In this document: positions 52,431 to 61,664 of the stretch, piece after piece
Layout: each line of letters begins with the position of its first letter
Numbering within the stretch: position 1 is the first letter of the stretch
Program-made: the position numbers and the translations under genes
Assembly: GCF_900119895.1 (NCBI RefSeq)
Contig: NZ_FQLR01000004.1
Span: 434,001-498,000, forward strand
DNA from: Collinsella phocaeensis
GTDB lineage: Bacteria; Actinomycetota; Coriobacteriia; Coriobacteriales; Coriobacteriaceae
Length of the DNA: 64,000 bases
Direction of reading: 5' to 3'
Notes under the pieces: generated by a model
Told to the model about the DNA's origin: nothing
The model's input: only the letters and a program-made list of their open reading frames with translations
The model's database searches: none

Positions 52431-52813
52431 GCCGGGCCCCAAGGAGCTCGACCCTTTGGGGCACGGCTGATATCACGCCAAGGGATGCGTCGCTTTTGCG
52501 GGAGCGGGCGCCGTCCGTCTTTGGTGGCATTCCGACACATCGGTTGTCTTGGACGTGGCACAGGATGACGTCTAGTCGGTATCGATGCGCGCGCACGCGA
52601 CCATGCATGCGCGCGGAGGGCTCTGTATTTTGCCGAACGGGCGTCGTCTGCGCCGAATAACGTCCGCGAATCGGGCTCATAGGGCTCCGTAAGGCCCTTT
52701 TGCGACATAAAACAAACCCACTTAGATGCCGACTCGGCGGCGTTTGGTGTCACCCTCGTGCGTTCGTATAAAATAGAAACACCCTGTTTGAGTGCCGAGG
52801 CTGACTGGCGTGC
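52431..52813. other. Gene-free AT-richer stretch before the IS element
   Basis: No gene was found. A hairpin CCCCAA/TTTGGGG lies near 52437-52461. TATAAAAT at about 52767 could be a promoter -10, pointing towards the IS insertion site. The composition is unlike both flanks and may be remains of an integrated element next to the tRNA. Confidence 0.35.
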
Positions 52814-52821
52814 ATAGAATC

Positions 52822-53948
52822 GGCTGTGTTAACCCTTTTTGGAGGTCCTGGCCACCCTGACGGCGACCCTCGCCTCGACGGCGTACTCCTCGCGGAACAG
52901 CGCGCGCCGCGTCGTCCGGTACCTGCCGACGGCGAGGATGGAGAGCAGCGCCGACGTCGCCGCGCGGCTGCCGCCGGCCCCGCGGTAGCTCGCCTGCCGG
53001 CAGAACCACCACATGTACCTCTGCATGCGCCTCGACGCGACGCCCCGGAACCTCGCGATGAAGTGCTTGAGCGCGGAGTGCACCGCGTTCAGGGCGTTGA
53101 GGGCGTGTTCGCCGGAGTAGGAGCGCGCCACCTCGAGACCGAGCGCCCCCGCCGCCGTGCCGAGGCTCGAGGACATCTCGCACGCCACCCTCGTCCCGCG
53201 GTGCGCGAGCCGCGCCAGCCGGCCGCGCGCGTCGGCGGCGACGGTCGCGGACGAGGATACCAGCACGTCGGCGCTCCCGTCCGACCCGACCACCGTGAGC
53301 AGCGTGTCGCGCTCGCGGGCGCCGCCCCCGCGGCGGCGCGGCGCCCTCCAGGGCTCGAAGCCGGGGTTGCGCGAATGGTTCCCGGAGAAGCTCTCGGGCG
53401 GGAACGCCTCGTCGGCCTCGACGGCGTCCTCGGGGCCGGTCGTGAACACGGTGACCTCCCCCCTGAGCGCCTCGCACGCCCTCACGCGCATGAACCACGC
53501 GGTCTTGGGGCTGACCCCGCACTCCTCGGCGCACTCGCGCAGCGTGAGGCGGGCGCAGAAGCACCTCGCGAAGGCCGCCCAGGCCTCCGCGGGCAGGTGG
53601 GAGCGCGAGAGCACCCCGCCCGTGTCGAGCGTGAAGCTGCGCGCGCAGCCGCGGCGCAGCCAGCGCTGCCTGGCCGCGGCGGGCGATCCGCTCGCACCCG
53701 CGGCGCGGGCAGCGCCGGGGGCCGCCGAGGCGCGAGCGCTCGCGCAGGAACGCGCCCTCGGCCTCCCTGACCTCGACTTTGTATAAAAGCTCGGCCCTCT
53801 CGGCCGGTTTGAGCGCGAGGACCTCCCCGATCAGCGCGTCGAGCCCGCCCCTCATGGCCGCACCCCCTCCTGTCAAGGACTTCTACCTGCGGGTCCATCC
53901 TCGCGCCCCGCGCGGACAGAAGCACCTCCAAAAAGGGTTAACACAGCC
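52822..53948 (-). mobile_element. IS1595-family insertion sequence with intact ends
   Basis: The element is 1127 bases long. Its perfect 25-base terminal inverted repeats at 52822-52846 and 53924-53948 begin GGCTGTGTTAACCC. It is flanked by an 8-base direct repeat ATAGAATC (52814-52821 and 53949-53956), the target duplication length of IS1595. Restoring the target gives the palindrome AGAATC-GTG-GATTCT across the insertion site. The intact ends and exact duplication mean the insertion is recent. Confidence 0.93.
52829..53855 (-). pseudogene. IS1595 (ISXO2-like) transposase, frameshifted
   Basis: The N-terminal part starts at 53855 (MRGGLDALIGEVLALKPAE) with GGAGGGGG upstream. It carries the start of the zinc ribbon as RRCPRRGCERIARRG. 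Near 53675 the match changes frame to QRWLRRGCARSFTLDTGGVL and continues through SRSHLPAEAWAAFARCF and VEADEAFPPESFSGNHS. It ends with VRVARTSKKG within the left terminal repeat. The DDE-type catalytic region is complete in the second frame. The single shift would inactivate the protein unless ribosomal frameshifting or a sequencing error is involved. Confidence 0.85.
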
Positions 53949-54248
53949 ATAGAATCGTGGATTCTGGTCTCAAATCTGAATATGGGAGTTGTCTCGCGCT
54001 TCGCCTCACCCGACGAGGCGGAAAGTGTGCGCCGGCACGCCGTCGACGGCCTGCGAGTGACGAGGCGCGGTCGTTTTCGATGCCGGCGCGAGGGTGCCGG
54101 CATCGCCGATGCATGCCGAAAGGCGCGCGCTCTTTCGACGCGCGTGTCCGCTACCGTGCCGGCGATCCGCCGGCCTTGCGAAAGTGACGTATTCGCCCCG
54201 ACCTGAGATACTAGAAGGATGGTTGTTCGTACGCGAAGAGGAGCGCGC

Positions 54249-57200
54249 ATGGCGCAGCAAGAGTTCATCGAGGCGTTGCAGGCAGAGGCGGCGCTGGCGA
54301 GCACGTTTTCGCGCGCCCGCCAGATCGCCCGCACCGGCGGCGTGCTGTCCTGCGAGGCGGACACGGGCGCGACGGGCGGCGTGGCGTGCGTGAGCGGGCT
54401 CGTGAAGGGATCCCAGGGGGCCCGCTACCGTGCGCGCGTCGAGCTCGACCTGGCCGACCCCGAGGTGATCGACTACTCCTGCAGCTGCCCGGCGGCGCAG
54501 CGCTACGACGGGATGTGCAAGCACGCCGTCGCGCTCGCGCTGCGCTACCTGGCGGGGGAGGGGCTCGCCGACCCCGATATGCCCGTCGCGGGGCGCGATG
54601 CCGATCGCATCGATTCCCGCCCGGGCGCCCCTGGCCCTCGCCGTGCGGCGACCCGGCCCACGAGCGCCCCCGTCGTGCAGCTTCTCGACACCATGAAGCG
54701 CAGGCGCGTGAACGGCGTCGCGGCGTCGCGGCGCGTCGCGCTGCCCGGTCGCTCCGCGTCCGTCCCCGTCGGCCCGATCTCGTTCGAGGTTACGGTGGGG
54801 CGCCGCCCGGGGTTCGGCTCCTCGGCGCCCGAACCCTGGGGCATCCGGTTGCGCGCTGTGAGCGGGAAGGCGTCCTACCTCGTCCGCGACCTCGGCGCCG
54901 TGCTCGAGGCGTGGCGCGTCGGCGCGCCGTTCGGGTACGGGGCCAAGCTCTCGGCCGTGCACGTCCCCGCGTCGTTCGAGCCGCACGCCGCCGCGCTGCT
55001 CGAGGTCCTTTCCGCCCTCAAGCGCCCCGCGCCCGGCGCGCCCCGTCAGGCGTCCGCGTCTCCGCACGGACCCGTCGGCACGGTTCCGCTCTCGTCTGCC
55101 GAGCTCTGCGCCGTGCTCGACGCCCTCCAGGGCTCGTGCATCCGCTACGAGGCGCTGGGCCCCGGAGCCGGCCGCGTGGAGACGGAACTCGAGGTCGTCG
55201 AGGGCGCGCCCGCCCCGACCGCACGCATCTCCGCCGTACAGGACGGTTACGACCTGGAGTTCGGCCCCTTCGACATGGTCTGGGCCGCCTCGACCGCATA
55301 TGTGCTGGGCGCGCGGCTCGCCGGCCGCATCGATGCCGGGCGTGCCCGGGCGCTCGAGGGCTTCCGCGCGCTGTGGGAGCCGGGCGCCCCGCTGCATATC
55401 GCCGCGGCTAGCTCTGCGGATCTCGCCCGCATCCTCGTGCCCGAGCTGCGCGGCGCCTTCGAGCTCGAGGTGCCCGCGGAGCTCGAGCGCGAGGTCCCGA
55501 GCGCACGGTTCACCTTCACCGTGGCGGAAGACGACGGGGACGTCGTGTGCCGCGCGCAGGTCGCCTACGGCGAGCACGTCTACGACCTCTTCGCCGACGC
55601 CGACGCGCGCCCCCTGCCCGCCACCCCCGCTTGGGCAGCGGCGTTTCCCGCGGGCCGCGCGCCCGCCCCGCGCTCGGTGCTGGCGCCGGAGCGCCAGGAG
55701 CGCGACGACGTCGCCGAGTGCCGCGCGGCGCAGGTGGTCGAGGAGTTCTTCCCCGACGGCTACCCGCAGCCGAAGTTCTCCTGGGACGACGACGAGCGCC
55801 TCTACCGCCTGCTCACGGAGGGGCTGCGCGAGCTGCGCGCCCTGGGCGAGGTGCTGCTGAGCGAGCGGCTGCGCGGCGCGGTCGCCCGTCCGGCACCGAA
55901 GCTTTCCGTCCGCGCGACCGTGCGCAGCGGCCTGCTCGACGTCGAGCTCGGGGCGAGCGGGATGAAGCCGGACGAGCTCGTCGCGTACCTGGCGTCGTAT
56001 CGCCGCCGCCAGCGCTTCGTCCGGCTCACCGACGGCGAGATCGTGCGCATCGACGACTCCGCGCGCGAGGCGGAGGCCCTGGGCGAGGCGCTCGGCGTGC
56101 GCGCCGCCGACCTGGTCGAGGGCGTGCACGGCCTGCCGCTGTCGCGCGCGGTGCTCGTCGACGCCCTCCTCGACCGGATGGAGATGGCCTCCGACCGGCG
56201 CGACGAGGGCTTCCGCGACCTCGTCGCCTCGTTCGACGCCCTGTCCGAGGCCGATTTCTCCGCGCCCGCGTCGCTCAGGGCAGACCTGCGCGCCTACCAG
56301 CTCGACGGCTTCCGCTGGCTCGGCGCGCTCGAGCGCATGGGGTGCGGCGGCATCCTCGCCGACGACATGGGCCTGGGCAAGACGCTGCAGATGATCGCGC
56401 ATATCCTCGCGTGCCGCGAGGCGGGGGAGGAGGGGCCCACGCTGGTGGTGTGCCCCGCGTCGCTCGTGTACAACTGGATGGCCGAGCTCGGGCGCTTCGC
56501 CCCGTCGCTGCGCGCTGTCGCGCTCACGGGCGCGGCGCCCGCGCGCGCCGCCGCCATAGCGCGCAGCGCGGAGGCCGACGTGCTCGTCACCTCCTACGAC
56601 CTCATGAAGCGCGACATCGAGGAGCTCTGCCGCCAGGACCTGCGGCGCGTGGTGCTCGACGAGGCGCAGTACATCAAGAACCCCGGTACGCAGGCGGCCC
56701 GCGCGGCGAAGCTGCTGCCGGCGCCCGCCCGCTTCGCGCTCACGGGCACGCCCGTGGAGAACCGCCTCTCGGACCTGTGGAGCATCTTCGATTTCCTGAT
56801 GCCCGGCCTGCTGGGCGGCCGGGACGCCTTCGCCAAGCGCTATCAGGGCCCGGTGGAGGCGGGGGAGGAGGGCGCCGCCGCGCGCCTGCGGCGCATCACG
56901 GGGCCGTTCATCCTGCGGCGCCTGAAGGCGGACGTGCTGGCGGACCTGCCCGAGAAGAGCGAGAGCGTCGTCATGGCGCACATGTCCGGCGAGCAGGAGC
57001 GGCTGTACCGCGCATGCGAGGAGCGGCTCGCGCTCCAAGTCGCGCACGAGGCGCCCGCGGAGTTCGGGCGCAAGAAACTGCAGGTGCTGGCCGAGCTCAC
57101 CAAGCTGCGCCAGATCTGCTGCGATCCGCGCCTCGCCTACGAGGACTACGATGGGGGCAGCGCGAAGCTCGAGACGTGCCTCGAGCTCGTGCGCACCGCG

Positions 57201-57677
57201 CTCGACGGCGGCCACCAGGTCCTCGTGTTCTCCCAGTTCGTGAGCATGCTGCAGATCGTCGGCGACCGGCTGGCCGCGGAGCGCGTCGGATTCGAGCGGC
57301 TCGACGGCTCCTGCTCGAAGGAGGCCCGGGCCGCCCTCGTCGAGCGGTTCCAGGCGGGGCGCACGCGCGTGCTGCTCGTGTCGCTCAAGGCCGGCGGCGT
57401 GGGCCTCAACCTCACGGCGGCCGACGTGGTGATCCACTACGACCCCTGGTGGAACGTCGCGGCGCAGGACCAGGCGACGGACCGCGCCCACCGTATCGGC
57501 CAGACGCGCGCGGTCAACGTGTTCAAGCTCATCGCCCAGGGTACGGTCGAGGAGCGCATCCTGGCGATGCAGGAGGGCAAGCGGGAGCTCGTCGAGAGCG
57601 TGATCGGGGGGTCCTCGCCCTCCGGCCTGCTCACCCGCGAGGACTTCCTGGCCCTGTTGGGCGAGGCGCGCGCATAG
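54249..57677 (+). CDS. SWIM zinc finger SNF2-family helicase
   Basis: The 1142-residue protein has a SWIM finger at about residues 75-90, YSCSCPAAQRYDGMCKHAVA, with CxC and CxH ligands. A long middle region follows. The SNF2 ATPase core starts near residue 680: YQLDGFRWLGALERMGCGGI and DDMGLGKTLQMIAHILACRE (Walker A about 706). VVLDEAQYIKNPGTQAARAA (DEAQ box about 803) and TGTPVENRLSDLWSIFDFL follow, and the last helicase motifs are VSLKAGGVGLNLTAADVVIH and DPWWNVAAQDQATDRAHRIG. It is a DNA translocase of the RapA/HepA-like group, common in Gram-positive chromosomes. AGAGGAG precedes the ATG at 54249. A convergent helicase gene follows, with a hairpin between. Confidence 0.93.
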   Translation: MAQQEFIEALQAEAALASTFSRARQIARTGGVLSCEADTGATGGVACVSGLVKGSQGARYRARVELDLADPEVIDYSCSCPAAQRYDGMCKHAVALALRYLAGEGLADPDMPVAGRDADRIDSRPGAPGPRRAATRPTSAPVVQLLDTMKRRRVNGVAASRRVALPGRSASVPVGPISFEVTVGRRPGFGSSAPEPWGIRLRAVSGKASYLVRDLGAVLEAWRVGAPFGYGAKLSAVHVPASFEPHAAALLEVLSALKRPAPGAPRQASASPHGPVGTVPLSSAELCAVLDALQGSCIRYEALGPGAGRVETELEVVEGAPAPTARISAVQDGYDLEFGPFDMVWAASTAYVLGARLAGRIDAGRARALEGFRALWEPGAPLHIAAASSADLARILVPELRGAFELEVPAELEREVPSARFTFTVAEDDGDVVCRAQVAYGEHVYDLFADADARPLPATPAWAAAFPAGRAPAPRSVLAPERQERDDVAECRAAQVVEEFFPDGYPQPKFSWDDDERLYRLLTEGLRELRALGEVLLSERLRGAVARPAPKLSVRATVRSGLLDVELGASGMKPDELVAYLASYRRRQRFVRLTDGEIVRIDDSAREAEALGEALGVRAADLVEGVHGLPLSRAVLVDALLDRMEMASDRRDEGFRDLVASFDALSEADFSAPASLRADLRAYQLDGFRWLGALERMGCGGILADDMGLGKTLQMIAHILACREAGEEGPTLVVCPASLVYNWMAELGRFAPSLRAVALTGAAPARAAAIARSAEADVLVTSYDLMKRDIEELCRQDLRRVVLDEAQYIKNPGTQAARAAKLLPAPARFALTGTPVENRLSDLWSIFDFLMPGLLGGRDAFAKRYQGPVEAGEEGAAARLRRITGPFILRRLKADVLADLPEKSESVVMAHMSGEQERLYRACEERLALQVAHEAPAEFGRKKLQVLAELTKLRQICCDPRLAYEDYDGGSAKLETCLELVRTALDGGHQVLVFSQFVSMLQIVGDRLAAERVGFERLDGSCSKEARAALVERFQAGRTRVLLVSLKAGGVGLNLTAADVVIHYDPWWNVAAQDQATDRAHRIGQTRAVNVFKLIAQGTVEERILAMQEGKRELVESVIGGSSPSGLLTREDFLALLGEARA

Positions 57678-57732
57678 CGTCCGGGCCTACACGCGGCCGG
57701 GCGGCAGGGGAGAGCGCCTCCCGCGCCGCCCC

Positions 57733-57767
57733 GCGCCGGCGCCGGGCCGTCGCATCGGCGCCGGCGC
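57733..57767. terminator. GC hairpin between two convergent helicase genes
   Basis: GCGCCGGCGCC (57733-57743) and GGCGCCGGCGC (57757-57767) pair perfectly around 13 bases. It probably terminates both genes, although T-runs are absent. Confidence 0.6.
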
Positions 57768-57780
57768 CCTGACTTGTTCG

Positions 57781-60447
57781 CTATTCCACGGCGAGCAGGT
57801 CCTCGATGAAGCCCACGCGGTAGTTCTTGAACACGGCCTCGGCGCCGTCCTGCGTCGCGTCCAGGTCGAGGTCGGCCATGATGCCGAAGTCGTGGTCGCC
57901 GTCCTCGTCCGCGAAGATCTGGTGCACGTGCCACACGTGCGCCGCCTTCTCGTCCGCCATATCGACGGTAAACATCGCCGCGGAGCGCGCGTCGGCGTCG
58001 AGCAGGATCTCCTCGTGCGCCTCGAGGTAGGCGTCGAGCGCCCGGCGCCAGCGCATCTCGTTCATGCCCCAATCGCCGTCGAGCTCGCCGAGCGCCTCGG
58101 CGTTCTCGGCGGCCGCGAGGCGCACGCGGCGCATGAGGGCGTTGCGCACGAGCAGCGTGAGGCCGCGGCGGTCGGCCACCACGGCGTCGGTCGCGGCGGG
58201 CGGCGCCGCGTCGAGCGCGGCCGGATCGCCCGCGGCTGCCCACTCGTCCACGAGGCTGGAGTCGACGGAGCGCACCACGAAGCCGAGCCACGAGATGATC
58301 TCGGCCAGCTGCTCGTTGCGCTTGTCCATGGGCACGGTGCGGTCGAGCGAGCGGTACGCCTCGGCGAGGTAGCGCAGCAGGATACCCTCCGAGCGCGCGA
58401 TGCCCAGGCGCTGGATGTAGCCCTTGAAATCCGATGCGGTCTCGAGCATGTCCCGCAGCACCGACTTCGGGCTCAGCTCGAAGTCCGAGGCCCAGGGGAC
58501 CTTCTCGCAGTAGGCGGCGAACGCGCCGGCGAGCAGCTCCTCGAGCGGCTTGGGGTAGGTGATCTCCCCGAGGCGCTCCATCCGCTCCTCGTAGTCCACG
58601 CCGTCGGCCTTCATCTCGGCGAGCGCGCGGTTGCGCTCGGCGCGCTCCTGGGCGCGCAGCACCTGCTTGGGGTCCTCGAGCGTCGCCTCCACCATGGAGA
58701 TGAGGTCCCAGGTGTAGGTCTCGCTCTCCGGGTCGAGCAGCTCGAGCGCCGCGAGCAGGAAGGGCGAGAGCGGCTGGTCGAGCGCGAAGTCCTCGGGCAG
58801 GTCCACGGTGAGCGCGTACGCGGGCGCGCCGTCCTCGCCGTCCTTGCATACGACGACCCCGGTGTCGATGAGGGTCGCGAAGATCTCGTCGGCACGCGCC
58901 GAGAGGGCGAGCTTCTCCTCTGGCGTCTGGAGGCTGCGCTCGATGAGCTCCTCGACATGCCCGCGCGCGTCCCCGCCCTGCTCCACGATGGAGAGCACCA
59001 TGGAGTGGGTGATGCGCAGACGCGGCCGCAGGGTCTCGGGCGCGGCGGCGATCAGGCGCTCGAAGGTGCCCTCGTTCCAGGTCACGAAGCCCTCGGGCGG
59101 CTTTTTCTTCTTGAGCTTGCGCAGCTTCTTGGGGTCGTCGCCCGCCTTGGCGACCAGCTTGGCGTTCTCGATCTCGTACTCGGGCGCCTCGGCGATCACC
59201 ATGCCCTCGGTGTCGAAGCCCGCGCGCCCGGCGCGCCCGGCGATCTGGTGGAACTCGCGTGCGCGGAGGCGGCGCATCTTGTAGCCGTCGTACTTGGTGA
59301 GCGCCGTGAGCACGACGGTGTGGATGGGCACGTTGATCCCGACGCCGAGCGTGTCGGTGCCGCAGATGACGGGCAGGAGGCCCTGCTGGGCGAGGCGCTC
59401 GACGAGCAGGCGGTAGCGCGGCAGCATGCCGGCGTGGTGCACGCCGACACCGCAGGCGAGCAGGCGCTTCAAGATCTTGCCGAACGCCGTGGTGAAGCGG
59501 GTCCCGCTCGACGCCTCCTTGATTCTCTCGCGTTGCTCCTTGTCGGCGATGCCGAAGTTGGCGAGCGACTGCGCCGTCGCCAGGGCGGCGTCCTGCGAGA
59601 AGTGGACGATGTAGAGCGGGGCCTCGCCGCGCCGCAGGGCGAGCTCGACGGTGCCCTCGAGCGAGGTGGTGACGTAGTCGTAGGCCAGGGGCACCGGGCG
59701 CGGGGCGTCGGCGACCACGTCGACGGCCGCGCCGGAGCGGGCGGTGAGCGCGTCGGCGATCTGGGTCACGTCTCCGAGCGTCGCGCTCATCAGCATGAAC
59801 TGGGCATGGGGGAGCGTGAGCAGCGGCACCTGCCACGCCCATCCGCGGTCGGGGTCGGCGAAGTAGTGGAACTCGTCCATCGCCACGCTGCCCACGTCGG
59901 AGTCCTCGCCCTCGCGCAGCGCCTGGTTGGCGAGGATCTCGGCGGTGCAGCAGATGACGGGCGCGGCGGTGTTGATATGGGTGTCGCCGGTGATCATCCC
60001 GACGTTGTCGCGGCCGAAGACCTCCACGAGGTCGAAGAACTTCTCGGAGACGAGCGCCTTGATGGGCGCGGTGTAGTAGGCGCGCTTCCCCTGGGCCATC
60101 GCCATGAACAGCATGCCGAGGGCGACGAGCGACTTGCCCGACCCGGTGGGCGTTCCCAGGATGACGTGATCGCCGGCGGCAAGGTCCATGAGGGCCTCTT
60201 CCTGGTGGTCCCACAGCTCGATGCCGCGCGCCTCGCACCAGCCGAGGAAGCGCTCGAACGCCTCGTCGGGCGAGAGCCAGGGCTCGGGCGCCGAGCCGTC
60301 CTCCGGTTCCCACCAGCAGGGGGAGAGCGCGCCGAGCGAGCCGAACTCGATGGAGCCCGTGCCCGCGGCAAACGAGCTGGACGATGGGGAGGCGGTCTGC
60401 GGTGCGCGTTCGGTCACGGGGCGTCCATTCTGCCGGGGTCTGTGCAT
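57781..60447 (-). CDS. Ski2-like DEAD/DEAH-box helicase with DUF3516
   Basis: The 888-residue protein has the DExH helicase core in its first half. Walker A is GTPTGSGKSLVALGMLFMA at residues 98-116 and the DEFH box MDEFHYFADPDRGWAWQV is at 190-207. The motif MLMSATLGD follows, then GTDTLGVGINVPIHTVVLTA and FHQIAGRAGRAGFDTEGMVI. The second half is DUF3516 (for example ISWLGFVVRSVDSSLVDEWA). It resembles Ski2/Mtr4-type RNA helicases found in Actinomycetota, so a role in RNA turnover is inferred. The first 25 residues are unconserved, and a later start is possible. Confidence 0.92.
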   Translation of the reverse strand: MHRPRQNGRPVTERAPQTASPSSSSFAAGTGSIEFGSLGALSPCWWEPEDGSAPEPWLSPDEAFERFLGWCEARGIELWDHQEEALMDLAAGDHVILGTPTGSGKSLVALGMLFMAMAQGKRAYYTAPIKALVSEKFFDLVEVFGRDNVGMITGDTHINTAAPVICCTAEILANQALREGEDSDVGSVAMDEFHYFADPDRGWAWQVPLLTLPHAQFMLMSATLGDVTQIADALTARSGAAVDVVADAPRPVPLAYDYVTTSLEGTVELALRRGEAPLYIVHFSQDAALATAQSLANFGIADKEQRERIKEASSGTRFTTAFGKILKRLLACGVGVHHAGMLPRYRLLVERLAQQGLLPVICGTDTLGVGINVPIHTVVLTALTKYDGYKMRRLRAREFHQIAGRAGRAGFDTEGMVIAEAPEYEIENAKLVAKAGDDPKKLRKLKKKKPPEGFVTWNEGTFERLIAAAPETLRPRLRITHSMVLSIVEQGGDARGHVEELIERSLQTPEEKLALSARADEIFATLIDTGVVVCKDGEDGAPAYALTVDLPEDFALDQPLSPFLLAALELLDPESETYTWDLISMVEATLEDPKQVLRAQERAERNRALAEMKADGVDYEERMERLGEITYPKPLEELLAGAFAAYCEKVPWASDFELSPKSVLRDMLETASDFKGYIQRLGIARSEGILLRYLAEAYRSLDRTVPMDKRNEQLAEIISWLGFVVRSVDSSLVDEWAAAGDPAALDAAPPAATDAVVADRRGLTLLVRNALMRRVRLAAAENAEALGELDGDWGMNEMRWRRALDAYLEAHEEILLDADARSAAMFTVDMADEKAAHVWHVHQIFADEDGDHDFGIMADLDLDATQDGAEAVFKNYRVGFIEDLLAVE

Positions 60448-60567
60448 ACGCCCACCAATGTAGCACGCCCGTGCGGACGCCGCGCGCTCGGGACCGATCC
60501 GCCGCGCGCGGCGCGGGGGCTATCCGGTCCGGGGACCTCCCCGGCGGTCGCGGGCGCGGGAGGGGGG

Positions 60568-61422
60568 TCAGCGCCCGGCGCGCTTCGCGCGCATCTCGGC
60601 GTTGCGGGCGCGGTTGCGGAAGTTGCGGATGGCGAAGTCCATGCCGTGCGGGATGTAGGTCCCCTCGTAGAGGTCCTCGGGGATGTAGTCGTACAGGCTG
60701 TCGAGCATGCGCTCGCGCCCCGCCTCGACCTGCTCGTCATAGGGCGCGCCCCCGAGCTCCGCACAGATGCCGTGGACGCGCGCGCCCTGCTCGGCGAGGC
60801 GCTCCTCGTACTCGCTCCAGGGGATGTCCGGGTGCTCGGCGCGCGTGTCGTTCGAGGTCCAGCGGGCGCGGTAGCCGGCGGCCTCGAACTGAGGGCGCGA
60901 GTAGTCGTAGAGCGGCTCGCTGTCGGTGCGCAGCGTGAGCGTACCGTCCGCCGCGAGCAGCGGGCGGAAGGAGAGCAGGTTGTCGACCGTGGTCAGCCGC
61001 TCGTGCGCCTCCCGCTTGCGGGGGTGCGGCGTGGGGAAGTTGAGCGTGATGGCGGAAAGCTCGCCCGCGGCGAACATGTGCGCCAGGCGCTCGCCGTTGC
61101 CGGGGACCACGAGCGCGTTGCGCACGCCGGACTCTACGATGCGCTGGGCGGCGTAGGCGATGCAGACCGGCTGCACGTCGACGCCGATGAACAGCACGTC
61201 GGGCTCGGCGAGCGCCGCCGCGACGAGGAAAGATCCCTTGCCGCATCCGAGGTCGAGGCGGACCTCCCGGAAGCGGTCGCCGCCGTCCGCCCCGAGCGGC
61301 CAGCAGGCCTCGGCCCAGCGCCCCGCGAAGGAGGCGGGCAGGTACTCGATGGCGTCGCGGTAGCGCTCGAGGCGCTCGTCGAGCACGAAGTTCTTGGGCG
61401 TGCGTGCGCGGGTGGATCCCAT
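60568..61422 (-). CDS. trmB: tRNA (guanine-N7)-methyltransferase
   Basis: The 284-residue enzyme methylates G46 of tRNA with S-adenosylmethionine. The SAM-binding loop is RLDLGCGKGSFLVAAALAEP near residue 75. FIGVDVQPVCIAYAAQRIVE follows, then the family signature ITLNFPTPHPRKREAHERLT near 155, where PTP replaces the usual PDP. LYDYSRPQFEAAGY and a Thr/Asp-rich end of the core come next. The last 60 residues (EDLYEGTYIPHGMDFAIRNF) extend the usual protein length. It is transcribed in the same direction as the helicase gene downstream. Confidence 0.9.
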   Translation of the reverse strand: MGSTRARTPKNFVLDERLERYRDAIEYLPASFAGRWAEACWPLGADGGDRFREVRLDLGCGKGSFLVAAALAEPDVLFIGVDVQPVCIAYAAQRIVESGVRNALVVPGNGERLAHMFAAGELSAITLNFPTPHPRKREAHERLTTVDNLLSFRPLLAADGTLTLRTDSEPLYDYSRPQFEAAGYRARWTSNDTRAEHPDIPWSEYEERLAEQGARVHGICAELGGAPYDEQVEAGRERMLDSLYDYIPEDLYEGTYIPHGMDFAIRNFRNRARNAEMRAKRAGR

Positions 61423-61664
61423 GGCGTCCTTCTCATCGGTCGTTCGCGGTCGTGCGGGGACGGCGTCGCATCCGGGGCCTCCGGCGGATTCGTCCGAGAG
61501 GGGATTGTAGGCGAAGGCGGCGCCTGCGGGGCGATATGCGCAGGAAGTGCATGGGTGCGCCGCTGGGAACGGAGGGCCGCAACGCCGCGCACCGCGGTCG
61601 CGCCGGCGTCACGAGGGGTGCGGGACCGCGCCCGCATCGCGGCGGCGCGTCTTCCGCCCTTGAC

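Noticed and set aside
52024-52753. Overlapping frames with repeated peptides such as ATYGGR
   Set aside because: They are antisense translations of the tRNA-Val 3' end repeats and the terminator.
53982-54206. Short frame between the IS1595 element and the SNF2 gene
   Set aside because: It is Arg/Ala-rich, lacks a ribosome site and shows no family pattern; the stretch is treated as intergenic.
54006-57491. Long antisense frames opposite the SNF2 helicase gene
   Set aside because: High GC opens long frames on both strands; only the plus-strand product has helicase motifs.
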